From: Holothuria scabra
Lineage: Eukaryota; Echinodermata; Holothuroidea; Aspidochirotida; Holothuriidae
DNA length: 64,000 nucleotides
Direction of reading: 5' to 3'
Assembly: GCA_037179385.1 (NCBI GenBank)
Contig: CM074195.1
Coordinates: forward strand, 10,121,787-10,185,786
The notes below the pieces were generated by a model that worked only from the letters and a program-made list of their open reading frames with translations, did not search any database and was not told where the DNA came from. Numbering within the stretch: position 1 is the first letter of the stretch; the number at the start of each line of letters is the position of its first letter. The translations under genes and the position numbers were made by a program. Below, in pieces: positions 13,013 to 28,000 of the stretch.

Positions 13013-13095
13013 CCCTAAACCAGTGGTCGTTTCTGATGGTACCGGAAAAACTTCCCAGTTCAGTCTGGCAAAATCAGTACTTTCATACAGTACAA
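13013..13095 (-). CDS. Eph-like exon 2: first strand of the ephrin ligand-binding domain
   Basis: The acceptor tttattttttatttcag is an excellent pyrimidine tract and the donor GGG|GTAAGTTT is consensus. The 83 nt give 2 nt plus 27 codons, reading VLYESTDFARLNWEVFPVPS and then ETTTGLG, ending in phase 0. The LxW...(F/Y)P signature and the loop after it match the start of Eph globular domains; the loop is longer than in vertebrates, as in the insect Eph. No exon 3 could be recognised further left in the window. Confidence 0.6.
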
Positions 13096-16000
13096 CTGAA
13101 ATAAAAAATAAATTCAATGATTGGATTTTAATAATCTTCATCATCATCATCATTATCAATTTGTATGAAGCTCACACCTGGGATCACGAACCATTGTCAT
13201 ACTTTGTGTGGGTGGAAAAGTAACTTCAAGCTAAAACAAATGCAAATTGCAATGAGAAGCAATGGGACTTATGTTTACAGGACACTGTGTTACAGGACCG
13301 TGTGTTTGGTCTAACAGTAAGAGCATCCGCTTCCCACGCGAAAGGACTGAGTTCTATTCCCAGGTCGAGTCATACCAAAGACTCATATGGAGTAGGGAAA
13401 ATAAGCCAGTGAGCCACAACTGGAAAAAAGTTTGAGGCTGGCTTGACTTGGAAACTGGGCCATAAAACTCCATCCATCCAACTAACTAATAAAACTACAG
13501 GACACTGTGATACAAGCCTTTAGCCAGGATTTTAATTTGGGCATCTCAGAGCTGCGACTGATGACAAACTTACAAATCTACATTATTACAGCCCGAGCAC
13601 AAAGCCGTAAAAGAATGTCCAGACCCATGCAACCACGTAGCATGCAAATTATGCAAAAATGTCTCCAACCAGTGCATTCTGCAGCACATTTGTGACTTGG
13701 GTTTATTCACTTGTACCAGTCTTCATTTTAGTTTTTTTGTTGTCGCTTATTTTTCATTGTCCACCTCTAAAACCACTTCTTGTAATTTTGACAGTCTGCA
13801 CTTCATTTTGGCTAGATCCCAAAGGCAGAGAGATGTATAACTGTCTAAAGGACTGCTGAGATGGACTCATCACAGATCTCTTAGAAGCTTTTGTCTAAGC
13901 TGACAACAATAAACACAGATGCAACATTGACACAGACTAAACATTCCAATATTGCAATTAAGCATTGCATGTTACTGCAAAGAGATTCTTTTAAGGGGAC
14001 CTATAAATACCACAAAGCTTAATACATTGGTGCAGCCAAAGTGAGGTGAAGGGCCATGCACACATGGTCCCCAGAAATAAAAATTAGAATGGACCAAAAC
14101 ATTGACTGAACATTATGATGCTAAACATTGCACCATATTGACCTAAATACTCAAGAGGGGTACCAGTAAGTGTTCCATGTGCCAAATTGGTTTACGACCT
14201 CCAGAATCTGTCCTTGAAGATCACATCAAAAATTCCACAACAAACTCAAAATCAATTTTAAAATTATTCCAAGAAAACCATTATATTATTTAAATGTCAC
14301 ACCTTCCTAAAATGAATGATTAAGATCTCAGCCTTGAGATCTGCCTAATTCTAAAGCAAAATTTAATAGTACACACTACTTTTTCAGATTTTTAGTTCCA
14401 CAAATTTTGTTGACTTTTGACAAAATTCTAGAAGCTTTCTTCGCAGCCACCTGCGACTGACGGACATGTCACAGACTTGCTCCCAATCATCGGGTTGTGT
14501 TGCTGACACCTTTCTCGTGACAGACCAGATGAAACTTACCACAGGTAAGGCTAAAGATGATACCCGCTGCAAAACCAAAGTACTCTGGAAATGGCAGTTA
14601 ATTTTGCAAGAGGTGTTATGTAGTGCAGTGACTCATTGGCAGTTAGAGACACTGTGTATTAGAGAGAACACGAATGTCACACCTGATGGTGGGACAAGTT
14701 TCTTTGCTATTGTTGTGTATCACCTGCCCTATGCGACATCTACTCCAAACGGTTCACAACAAACCAGGAAATGGGTTGGTAACATGGGCATCTGCAGAAA
14801 AAAGTCAGGGGTGGGCAAAATTTCTAGGGAGGGGCAAAACCTCCAAGTCACCATGAATTGACACAAAGCCTGCAAAAATTTCAGGCCGAAATGCCTCCCA
14901 GATCCCCGGAAATGGCATTTTTAAAGCTTATTTTTTGTATAGAAACTTGGAAGACCCGTTTTGTCCGGGGTTTTTGCTTTGATTTTTATACGTTTTTTTC
15001 AAATTTTTAATTTTCAAGGGGGGGGCAAGTGCCCCCCATTGCCCATACCTGCGGACACCCATGGTTGGTAAAACACTGTAGGACTTCCAGATTCTATGAT
15101 TATTAAAGAATGTTACTACATTACCTACATGAGCTGCTATGGATAGGGGGGGGATAAAACAGTTTTAAACAGTTTGGGACCAACCAAAAACTTCATTTGC
15201 AGGAAGATGCAAAAATTAAAGTTGGACTATGTTTGGTTTGGTAAGACATAGTGAAGGAGTTTCTAAATGAAGGAAGCTCAGGACACTTGCCCTGAATGCA
15301 CATAACATTTTTGAAAATCGAATTGAGCTGTTGAATACTCACTCATAAAACAGTTATTTGTAAGTAGGATATAGGTAGTCTTAGTTGGACCATTTGTCAT
15401 TAGTATGTGAAGAAAATTTAACAGGTTTGAAAAAACTGTTGAATTCATGATTCAACTCAATGAGCCACTTTAAAGTCCTATTTTTCAAAGTCATGTTGGC
15501 TCCAAAAATTTTCTTCATAAGTAATTTGTTACTGACACATATGCCATGTAAGTACCCTTGAACTCTTAAAACACTGTGCATTTATTTTATGTTTACCAGC
15601 TATTTTACAACTTGCCTCATCTTCACTCTTCAAAACAACATTAATGTACATGAGTTGCAACCATCATAATTCAACATGTAGGCCAATCTCCTTTCCCTAG
15701 TCTCTTTTCCTCTTAGTTCTCCCATGGGTCAAAGAACTATTTATTTCCTTGACAGAGTTCAGCCTGGGAGGCATGCAGTTCAGGCATACTATAAACTAGC
15801 AGACTGCTGTCCTATTTGATGTGATATAGTGGTAGGCCTATACATGTACATTTAGTATAAACATTGCAAAATAACATGCTGAAGTCATAAGAGATATGTT
15901 AAACCTTTGTCTCAGAGAAACAAGTTTTTTATTCATGAGGTCATCTGTCTTCTTGTCAGCCATTTCTTCACTTTTCTTATTATATCTCTTAGGAGGTAAC

Positions 16001-19000
16001 CTTGTACGTACTATAAAGCCTACAGGCAGTCACTTTATGTCATACATTTTTACTGAAATGACAAACCTCCCCTACAAACCATCAAAATTTGTGTCACAAG
16101 CAGGTCTTGTGGGACTAATGTCTTTCAGGATATGCACAGGTATGATAAAATATTTAGTCTCGATGTGGCAACAAGCCAGTAAGCTTCCAACACTGCACTG
16201 GACTTGTGAAGACCACATGCTACATCACCACAAAGCTGCAACTCATTCCCCATGTCTCTTTTCATCTTATCTGGCAATTTAATGCAGTCTAAAATTTTTA
16301 ACCCATGCTAACTTTGCAAATTGTCTTCAAATCAATTTTAACTGGAAACATTTAGATGTCAGCATCTTTTTTCTTCAAATTATTACATGTAGGCCTATAA
16401 CTTTCCATCTCTAAGCTTTTTGCCTTTTTCCATGTCAAGCAAATCACATTTAGTCAGTACTTTTGTGGTCCTTCTTGTCAATTTTCTACTTTTTTCCAAA
16501 GATTGCCCCCATATCTGGCATGTCATATCTTTCCCTCCTGATCTAACGCCATGATAGTGACTCATCTGATCCTTCCCCTACACTGCAACCTGTGGCAGTA
16601 CTACAATGGGCAAGGGGAAGGGGGCACTACCTGCCCACTCCTACTTGCCCTGCCACAACACCCCCCCCCCCCCTCCAAGATAGGCCAGCTGGTAGTGTTA
16701 GGTTAAGCAAATTAGTAAACCTCTCCTAAGATTTAAAATTGTCATCCCAAGATATGTGTAATTAAACCCCAGAGTCATCCCTGGATCCTCATCTGCAGGA
16801 GCATGCACTTTGGGCTCAGTTCTGCAATACGCCAGGAAATTTTTGCCCCAAACATTATCCTTTGCCCCTCGTCCCCACCCCATGTTGACATTCTGGTGTC
16901 ACCATTAATTGCAACCATTATCCAAGAGCTCCCACTTTAAACAAAATTTTGGCCCTACTGTAACTTCCCTTGACTCTTTCTATAAACGCCATTTCAAAAC
17001 CATCCATAGCCACAAGGCTGGAAAAAGTTGGGAAGCTGGGAGGCTGCTTCCCACGAAATTTGGCCATCTGAAGGGAAATTTAGGAAATTGGAAGAGGTTT
17101 CCCATTTCTGCAGGCCTACATAAAAATAGCCAATAGTGAGTACTGTGGGAAGTTATCTTCTACCTGGGGAATACTTTTACTCAAAGGGAAATATTACCTT
17201 TAAAATGCTCCAACATAGCATTAAAAGAAAATAGCTATAGTTATTATCAAATCATTTAATCTCAACAATAAACCCCAACAACAGTTTCATTTCCTCATAA
17301 TATTATGCACCATTACAGTTATGGAAGTTGCATCATTTGAAATGTTTAAAGTTTTGGTGAACCTATTCTTGAGTAACACGCAACTGAATTTCTATCTGAG
17401 GGAAACTTCTTTTGTGAAAAGAAGACTACCATGACTGCCTTACTTTGAATTATTTATCACTCTTTGCTAATAAAAATTGTTTTTACAAGGATGAAATTTT
17501 CATGTAAAACAAATGCATTTTTTCTCTTAAACCCCTCCCTAGGAAATAAAAATTTTCTCCGCCCTGCATAACCAAATTTTCTACAGTGACTTAGCTGTGT
17601 CTAGAGTCAAAACAAAAAGGACATTTATTGCCAGTCTCATGCTCAACCATTGACCCCAAATTTTACCCATAAATTAGTCCTGTGGGTCTTCTTAGTCCTA
17701 GCAGCCTACCAACATCAAACCCAATACTCTACCTCCCTTCTCTCAAATAATCTAACCACACTCAGACGACTCATTAGGAATGAATAATTTCATAAAAAGA
17801 TACAAAATCAGAACATCCAAAATATTACCATCTTCTCTACAGCCCTGCTGAGAATCTGAGATGACATCCACTGTTAACCTCTCAGTGACAACACTTTCCA
17901 GTTTGCAGAAAGCATTCAAATTGGTCCCAATGGACCCAGGATAAACTGACCATGGTCCATAAATTCTTTTATAAGTCATTTGAAATGGTCAACAGGTTTA
18001 AGTTCTCTGTCAGCTGAGAAGATTAAGTGTCTTGGAGGAAGTTCTCTGGAATGACCCTTGTATCCCTTGGGTCTTATTGTCAGGGTTAAGGATATGCTCA
18101 CCATATGTTTCCAGTCTAATTTACAATGGTTGAACAGCTATCAGAGAGCAATGAACCTTTGCCAGACTCTGTCACAATGGCTATCTGAGGTAAAATGCAT
18201 GATTTTATTGCTTTTAGGAAAATTATCCATCCATAATTCATAAAAGACTTAATTTTTTTCTGGTACTCAATCTATTTTTTTTTCTTCCATTTAATCAATT
18301 TTGATTCCAAATTTTTGTTCTGTGCATAAACTGACGACTAATATTGAAAACAGTCTTCATGGTTGTACTCACAGTAACTCTGCCCAAAGATTTATGATTT
18401 TCTGAACATCACCCAACCTACACACATCTCAATACACTTTATATCAAATAGTTTTCTAATAAAACTGGCACTGTAAGCCTCTATGAATGTGAATATGCCG
18501 CAAAATCAACCACACCTTCTTCATGATGTCAATTTTACTTGAGGCAGACTTTAAGCATGCTTTAACGGATACATAAAATTGGGTACAGCATATTAAGCTC
18601 CAGATTAGGTAATATGTTGCATATATGTAATCTAATCATCAATTTTTCCGTCAACTGAGTCGAATAATGCTACTTGTCCAAAGCTACATGTTCACCTTGA
18701 AATCCACTTTTATCAGGTGCCTCCATTTCGCAAAAATTATTCTTCACATGTTTAGTTGCTTAAAGGTTGCAACTGTGTATAAAAAATTAAATAACTGTGA
18801 GCTCATCTGACAAATGCTGCATACGATAGAGTACACATGATGAAACACAGGAATAGTGTCAAACTTTAAAGGGCTTTCAGCAGTCACTCAAATCGATATT
18901 AAAACAATAGTCTTAGCTCACAATTCTCCACTCATTTGAATGCAAGTATCTCTCTTCATACTTTGAAAGAACAAAGAACATAAAGGCCTACTAGTTTCAT

Positions 19001-22000
19001 GGAAAAACAACAAGTTAGGCTAATCTGCCTGAATTTCACAATTCAGTGCTTCTCATGAGCTGGTCATGAAATAGGATACCCCGATAAACTTATCCAAATA
19101 GTGATGACTGAATGTTCCCTTTAAGAGACAATAAACAAATGTGTGAAAAAAAACTTGTGCATTGGTTGGCTTGAAATAAACCATTAGCCCTAACTAAAAA
19201 GAAAACATAGGGGTGCTAAAAGGGGACCAACTGTAGACATATTCATGAAGAGAAAATGTCAGAATGTTATGAAAATAAAGTTTTGACAAGTGTAGCATCT
19301 TGCTCTGTTGTGAAAGGGGCTGTCTGTGTTCTGACAGTCTTGAAGTAATAGGATGATGATAACCCAATTATGAGAGTTTCTTCTGACAGATGGGATGATG
19401 GAGGCAGATAACAGCTGCACTGTAGGAAGCAGTTATAAAAGATGCCAGGGAGAGTTGCAGTAACTGCTTCCTTCTGACATTTCTAAATTAGGAAGGGGGG
19501 AAGGGGAAGGGAATGTGGAAATGAAGCTCACCTCCCACCTTAACGGTTTTGCTGGTTTTGCTGCAAAACCACAATGCATCATATGTACATAGATTTACTA
19601 TGAAACCATAGCACTCAGCTACACCATGGAATTAAGCTCATTATAAACCAATGGTGTGTGATCATGTTTTGAACATGGAAAAGGCTTGAAGAGGAGATCC
19701 TTTACACATATGCACTCTCTTGGGACATAGCGAGCCAAATACTGGGGCATCCATACAAAAACTTAGTATTTCGCGGAACCTGCACATAGCTACTGTGTAC
19801 ATATACCTTATATAATAGCCTTCATAGAACTTTCAGTATGATGGGATGGATCCTCTTCCAAAGCAGAAAGGTTTAACTGGATCAGGTGGACATAAAATTG
19901 GTGGCCACATCACCATACACTATACTAACATTAAAGATGAGAGGGAATACACGTTGCAATAGAAGGGTTCACACATATAACTACCATTCTGAGCTCCAGA
20001 TTGACAACTTCAATTTGCCAATAAAGTTTAATTCAACTCTGAAGTTATCACTATGCATACATAACTGCACCCAAGTTTTCATCTAGATGATATAAAGAAT
20101 TTATAGGCTTCCCTTAATGAGCTACCTAATTTTTGGTGATGTCTACCTAGCACTCATGTGAAGTGTGTAAACATTACACAAGCTGTGTTATAGACTACAA
20201 AGTAAAATGCTAATGTCATTCACTTATTTTGCCATGACCACTTCCATTCTCTCTCATAACAACTTGTTACATTTGGGGAGGTCCAATCCTGTCAAGCCCC
20301 ATAACCTCAAGTGCTTTCTTTTGTTTACACTGTAAGGGTGTCATTGCAACCCTATTGTGTGTGGTATTATCCCCTTCGTAACGAATCTTTACAGCTACAA
20401 GATCCCTTTGTTTGGTGACATAGTGTGAAACACAATGGGAGAAGCATTTGCACTACTTTTCAAACTAGCTTGTTGCTATGGTGATCATTTCTCTTTGTCA
20501 CATGAGACTTCCCACATGGATGAAGTTGAAAGAATGTGGAAATGGATTAAAGACAAAAGACCGAAACCATTTCAGGAGATTAAACAACATTATATCCCAT
20601 ACATGTACGCTATTTGGGAATATCTTTCAATGTAATTTTTTATCACAAAGTGAAGGCTTTTCATCACTTCATTAAAACTGCAATCAAATTTTGAAACTAA
20701 ATGTTACAAGTTATTACTGTAAGAACACCACGGCTGTTCAGTATCTTACCGGAGACATAATACCCCAAAGTGTTTAGCTTGCTTTAACATGAACTGAAGT
20801 GAACCCATCACATTTCCCATTACAAAACCCCCTTGACAATACATCTAAATTACCATTCAATAAAAATAAGTGAAAAAGTGGCATTCATTTCAATTTTTTT
20901 TTATTTTACTGCATATGAAAAAAGTCACATTATAACGTTCATTACATCTTTCTTTCAACAAATCTCTGAAGAATGGAGGAAATGAAGTAAGAATATCGGA
21001 AATATTAAAATTACCATTTTAATCTGTCACAGAGGGCAGTGGAACTCAGCAGATAACAAAAGTATCCAATCAAATGCTTGATACTTTTACAGGCAGAAAT
21101 GGAACAGAACTAATGACATGACTTTACAGTTTACAGCACACATTAACAACAAATATGGATTTTAAGGGAGAATATTGATTTTTGAAACTGTATGAATAGA
21201 AGCTGGCCTATTTAAAACAGAGTGATATACTTTTACGACGCATACACAGAGACGGAATGTCAAAATCAACAGAACGAACCATAATGGGCATAATTACAAC
21301 AAAGTTCAAAGAACTAATATTCTTTGTCCTAGATGTAACAAAACTGCAAACAGTAGCAACAAAAAAAAGGATCAATTTATTTCTAGCTGAAGAATTTATG
21401 GATGAAACACATGCATACATGGGCAGAACATGGCAAAACATTTTGGAATTGAACAATTGAAACTGTGCCTCAGTATTCATCATTTAATGATTTTATACCG
21501 TATTTTAGGAAAAACATATTTGGTCGATGACCAAACATGAGACTGGGCCCAAAAGCTTGACGAGGGAGCCGGTGTCCTCCCTAGACACGGCTCTGCCCTG
21601 TGGCTGGTGGTCCATTTGTAGAACAGGTGAGGTAAGTAGGAGTGAAGTAGATTCTGAGTCCTTTGGAAAATACTTACAAATAAACTTTGAAGGTTCCAAA
21701 AGCAAAAGAACCATTGATGTGGGGAGAATGACAATTTACTATTGCCACATGAACGAACTTCCTTTGTCCAATTAAGGCAGAACTCCCATGTTTGCAGAGC
21801 ATGTAAAAAGTTCAATTTTGTATGGTACCTTTGCACAGTGAACACTCCTAGGCAATGTTTCAAAGAAAAAATTCTCTAGCTCTTCACCTTCCACCCCCTC
21901 CCCCCACCACCACCACCAACCACCATAAAAAAAAATAGCCTTGAGCCTCATACTTGACAGTGTTCAATGCACCACCTGTACATTTAACTCATGGGTGGTA

Positions 22001-25000
22001 AAAGTTGGTAAGCTGCAAGGCTCCTTCCCTGGACATTTGGGCATCTGAAGGGTAAATTTGGTAATTGAGGGGAAATTTCCCTTTTCAGTGAATGAAAATA
22101 CAGTGAGAACTGTTGGAAATTTTACTTCCTCCCTATGAAATAATTTTACTTCCTTCCCAAGAAATGAACATGTTTTCCAGCCCTGCCCACTAACTGCAAG
22201 AAAACCTCATCTTTGGACTCCAAACAAATGATGACCTATACTCATGATTCCAATAAAGTTTACCAAGGATAAAAAGTTACAACAACAATCAGTGAAAAGC
22301 TCTTAATTGTATGGTAGAAACTGCTCCTTGTCCTTGTCAATGCATGATAATGAGCCTGTTAAAACCAATTTATTGATTGAAGCATAAGAAAGGTAAATCC
22401 CTTTATTTTCAAGCAATTCTATGAACTGTTCCATCATGCCACTTAACTGTCCTCTATTCACCCAAACAATTCTTGTTCATGAAAGTACAATTTTAATGAG
22501 TACCTTTAAAACCCTTTATAATCACTTTAAAATACCTCACCTAACAATTGCATGTCCTTCTTACCAGCTTATCAAATCCTCCTTTTCTAACTCATCAATT
22601 TAATCCAATAAATTATAGTACATCCCAGCCCTGACCTTATGGTATGGAGGACAGCCACACAGGACAGCAGGTTTTTCACATTCAACTGTTTACAAACATT
22701 TTTAAGATAACTTATTAGCAGTTCAAGAAGATGAAGCCATCTGAATGATTCAATAAGGCCAAAGAAGGGAAATTCTTGTATAATTCTTTTCAACTACAAA
22801 CGGCACCCAAGAATGGGAATACCGTAAGGGTCAAAACCAAACTTGTAAATCAAACCCAACTCACATTCAGTGTATTTGGAAGATGAGATTGTTGTAAAAG
22901 GAGCCTACAAAACATGCAAAAATAAGTCCTAAAGAAAAACTAATGATGCAAATAAATACTATATATGTATACATGCAAAACTTCACTCAAATCCCAATCA
23001 TTAAATATCTCCCTGAATGCTAATTGATAGCAATTTAGTTCTAAACTTTGAGATAGTTTATACATGGAATTGGTCTCCTAAGAGACGAAAGAGTCCCAAG
23101 ACAAATTGAAACATGGATTTATTTCTTTATGGATTAATGGATTTATTTATGATAAAATAGTTCGAAGAGCTGCTACTGTAAGGTAAACATCCATTTTTAA
23201 TGATACTTGCATCCATCTACTGCATGGCAATCTCTGTGATCTAGCAGAGCATGAACTGATAGCATATCATGTTTGTATCAGAATATAAATATGAGCCAGT
23301 AAGTTGATATCTGTAATCAACAGTGAACAATCAAAGGGTAAGTATTACATCCTGTATAAACTATTCTGATAATGGACTCTCTCATGTCAAATTTATGACT
23401 ACATGAGAAAAATGTCTTGATAATTAAAGCAACATAGTTTCCAAGCTCTCAGAAGTTCAACTGAGCATAGTAGCTGCACATGATACAGTTGTTAAAGCTG
23501 CAGTGTATGAACACCCACTAGACAGAATTAATGCCTACTGCAATGGCTCCTAAAATGAAATAAAGAACTTAACTATGGTAATAACCATAATTTGATCTAA
23601 AATAATGAACTGGAAAAATGTGTGCAAGTTAGTCACATGCTCCACCCAACAGCAGTGAATAATATGGGTTAATGCAGTCACCCCAACTTAAAACTGTGTA
23701 GCAACAGGGGAACCAGGTTGGGTTTATTATTGTTGTTGTTGTTGTTGTTGTTGTTATTATTATTATTATCATTATTTTTCTAATTCCATGTGTGGGTTCT
23801 TGAGAATCATGTGGCAATATCTTTCCGGAATTGAGAAATTTTTAATTTACTAGGAGGAACTGGTTGATTCACACCTTGAATAATACTGAAGTCCTGAAAC
23901 ATTTTGACACACACTTAGAAGAGAAAAAAAGACAAAAATTATGAGATTCAAACTCTTGTTCCGAAATAAATTTTGGGCACCTGTTTTTCCCATTTAGCAA
24001 TGAACTTGCACTGCAAGTGCCCTTTGTGCAGTACAGTACTACAAACATTAAACACACTTTATAGGAAGAACACCACATGCAGAATTTTACACATATACAT
24101 AGATACATGCGCTGTTTTATATTACAGGCAACTGATCTTGACACTATTCCAACGAAAAAAAAAAAACAGTAGTTAAACTTTTCCCTTTTTTCACTATTGT
24201 CATGCTCTTCACTAGTCTCAACGCCGTCCCACTCTCAGCTACAGTAATTCTGACATCTATGGCCATATAACTCCAGGCCATCAATTTAACTACAATTTCT
24301 TGAAATAACAATAACTCAAACTCTATTAATACTGGCTTTAAAGTCACATGTAATATATACACCTAGCAATTGCCACTTTAAATTTTGTACAGCTTATTTT
24401 CACACCCATTTTCACATTTAAAATGTAAACTTCAACCGTTACATTGACAAAGCAATTAAAACATTGTAACCAACCCGTAACTCCTGAAAACTTGATACCT
24501 TTAATTTGGTTTTTGTTTTGAAAAACTCGCTCCCAGAATTCAATTTTTGAATGATATTAACAGAAAGGGCGCCACTCTGCCTATTCCATTTGTAGGTGTC
24601 ATTTTACAATGTCATGAATATGTCATCCTACATGAAAATTGTGCGGGTAATTTAGTTTGGAGAGAGATAAATTATTTCGTAGGACCAAACTTTTAATAAC
24701 ATTTTTCCATGACTTTATTATGGAGACAAGAAACCTGCATAAATTTCAAAAACTTGCAAATTGTGTTGTACAACACAGCAGCCAGGCTCATATTTTATAT
24801 TGAATACAGTAGCCTACTGTGTGTATTTTCATTCAATAAAAGCTACTGTTGAGTTATGGACAAATAAGTCCGCAAATGGAGTGTGAATAGCACACTTCAA
24901 CATAAGCAGATACAGGTCTTCAAAATCAAATCCATTCTTTCTCCATTTACAAATAATTATAAACTTGTAGGCCCCCTGAGGATACAAATTGAGTATTGCA

Positions 25001-28000
25001 AATATTCCTGTGTCTCTGAAGTGTGATTTCTGTGCGCCTGTACAGTGAGGGAGTTTCTATTGTACAACGTGTGAATATACACAAGTTCACTGGCGCCCCA
25101 TTGTATGATTAAATTCAGCAAGGCGTGCGACTACAGGTTCTGACAAAAACCAGCAAACAACTTATGTAATTCATTCTCATTGTCAAAATGGCACAAGAAG
25201 TGCTGGAAAAGATAAACCATTTTTGTGCAAAATCCATGTCCAATAATGGCCTAGACTGTGACAACAGCCAAAAGGATGAACCGTAAAAGTTTAGCCTATA
25301 TATGATGAAACTTTCCACCTTCTCCAATTTATACAAATTCTGATAATAACCAATGTCAATTTAAAAATAAATGGGGCAAAATGGGTACCTTTTATAACCA
25401 AAAGACAGGGAATACTTTGCCCACATAATATGAACCTACAGACAAGGTAACAGTTATAATTGGAAATTATATTGTCCTACAAAATCCTGTAATGAGCATA
25501 CACTGTGTTTAACTTCAAAGTGGGAACTGGGCCTAGGGGAGATGGGGGAAGGGGAGTTTCAGAGAAACAAATTCAATCATTGACATTTTTTTTCTTCTTC
25601 TTCTTTTTTTTTTTTTGTAAACTAGATAATAATTTGTAGGCAAATATTCCTTTACTGCAATTTCTTTCTGATGGAAGCCTTTAGTCATTTATCAAGTAAT
25701 TAATATCAAGGTTGACTCTAGATGCATTTATGCATGTTAATATTAATATCAAGGTTGACTCTGCATTTATGCACATGTTAAGGTAGGCATGTACTTAAAA
25801 AAGTTTTGAAATCTTTTTAGGTAGGTTTTTCATTACATTTCTCATTGAAAGTGGGTTGAAATTGTCCACATTTTTACAAAAATGTCAGCTCATACAAATC
25901 TATTGAAGTTTAATTTAACAGCATACCCAGAACTCCCTCTAATTTCTTGATGAGTTAGATTTTGCATTTTGATAGCGCACCTAAAAATTCTAAACTCAAG
26001 GCCAGTAATGTGATACTATCATGAATAAGGGTATAAAAAGTGCTAACTATAATTTATGAAATTCCATTCTCTTTATTGATATATAAAATGCTTTTGATTG
26101 GTACATAAATTTTAAATTTTTGTACATTCTGCCTGTAAGGTGGGAATGTAGTATTTGCCCATGGTATTAAGTATTTACTGCCTGTCCTATGAGATGACTG
26201 AAGGGAAGGATTTGCACTACAATTGAACTTTATTTGAGACTGAACTAAAACCTGCACCCATATTCGAAACTTCCATTTCATGTTCTTTACCTTTTATATC
26301 TGATAAACACATTATAACACATTTGTGTAGGTGTGTCATTAAATCTATACTACTTTTTTCACATCATTTTAGCGGGCTCCATTTATTGACAAATTTAGGT
26401 AATATAATGTATGATATTAAAAATGAAATGAAATGATCTGAACATACAGAAAAACAAAGTCTAGGCTGGCCTACCACCTATCATAACAGATAAGGGCAGT
26501 GGCATTTATCTAACTGGCAGTTATTGCAAAGTCATTTATTTCCTGTTCCCAACTGCCAATACTGGCCCAGTAAGATAAATAACTCTCCCCTGACCTATTA
26601 TCAGTAATGGTACTGTACCTCACATCATCATGGAAAAAGCTACAAAATTGCAATTTACAGCCCTAATGCATAGATGCTAAGATAACATTTCTCCACAAAA
26701 AATTGCATCAATACTAATTAACTTTTTAGAGTCCTTTTCATTGAAAAAAATGTTGAACCACTTTTATGGCCATAGATAGACATGTTCATTATGCTGACAA
26801 TTTTGGTCTTTTCCTCACAGAGGAGTAAGCCTCTACTTCAGCTAAAATGTCACTTATTAACTTGTCAGTTTGCATCAGCAAACTCATGAACACATTTCAA
26901 TTTTTCAAATGCTTGTAACTTACACTCAAGTGACAATAAGATCAATCAATTCTGGCATACAACAAGTCTTGTACATGTTGTACACGATATGATAGTGTGT
27001 GTACAGCTTGAGTTTGCAGACAGCATCTATACAGGGACTAATTAATTTCAACTACATAGTATGCCACAGCCAAGTGCTAACCTACAAAAGCGAATTCTTA
27101 CACAAAAAAGATTTCATTTCACTTTCTTGAAATGAAAATCATTCTGCCAGCCACAAGGTTGCAAATTTAATTAGCTGGTGTATCTCCCTTTTGTTTCTAA
27201 GCCACTCACATTTGGAACACATTGTCATTTCAAAACTGCAGTCCACTTATCTCATCAAATATTGTTTGGATAATATGTTTCAAATATCTGTATGATTCAG
27301 TTAAACTTGACCAAAGTTGCTCTCTTCCCACTGATTTGCCTTAATGTTTCCAATGTGGTGTTAGAACCATTATTACTGTTTTGACAATTTCAAAATTTTT
27401 GTACCTTTGTCAATGCTCAAATTCAGATTTAATTTTTAATCAAATGTGATTCGTGAACATTCCGCTCCAGACTACTTCATCTGTCTTTGACAAATAAATG
27501 ATTTAGTCAAGTCCATCCAATTCTGAATTTCTGAGGCCTCATAAATGATTTGGTAACAGCAAGAAATGCTGTTTTGATATACACAATCACATTGAGAGCT
27601 GTGGTTTAGACATAAATACTTGACAGAGCTGGAAAGCTGCAGAAGGGAGAGCTCTTGCTGGGGAACACGCTGTGGTCTGGCCCTTAACGGGCTTGTCAGA
27701 CAAACTCCAGTCGCCAGGAACGTGTGGGGAAGACACCAGAAGTCAGACACAAAATATAAGAGTGTGAGTGATACCTTGACCCGAGGAAGCGCTCTCTCTT
27801 AGTGATGACTGGCCTTAGCTGAACTTCTCCATTTACACATCAATGTGAACACTTCAATGTATGGTTTTGTCATAAAGAGAGGCATACTGTTCAGCCTCCT
27901 ATCTTTTTTTTTTAGTTGCAATAAACAGGGAAATAATTTCAGATAACTTTGTTCTAATTTTGTACACATCTGAAGCATGGAAGAAGGTGACACTTCCATG

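Noticed and set aside
13294..13376. A functional tRNA-Gly(CCC) gene
   Set aside because: The A- and B-boxes are present, but the acceptor stem does not pair and the T-arm is mismatched. The 18-bp target duplication and the SINE body show a retroposed element.
15896..16282. 128-codon plus-strand frame with a hydrophobic N-terminus
   Set aside because: Codon use and composition resemble background, no homology is recognised, and no splice or promoter context was seen. Frames of this length are expected by chance in 64 kb.
20435..20635. 66-codon plus-strand frame with a protein-like composition (Trp- and Tyr-rich end)
   Set aside because: I recognise no family. There is no splice or promoter support and length is within chance expectation.
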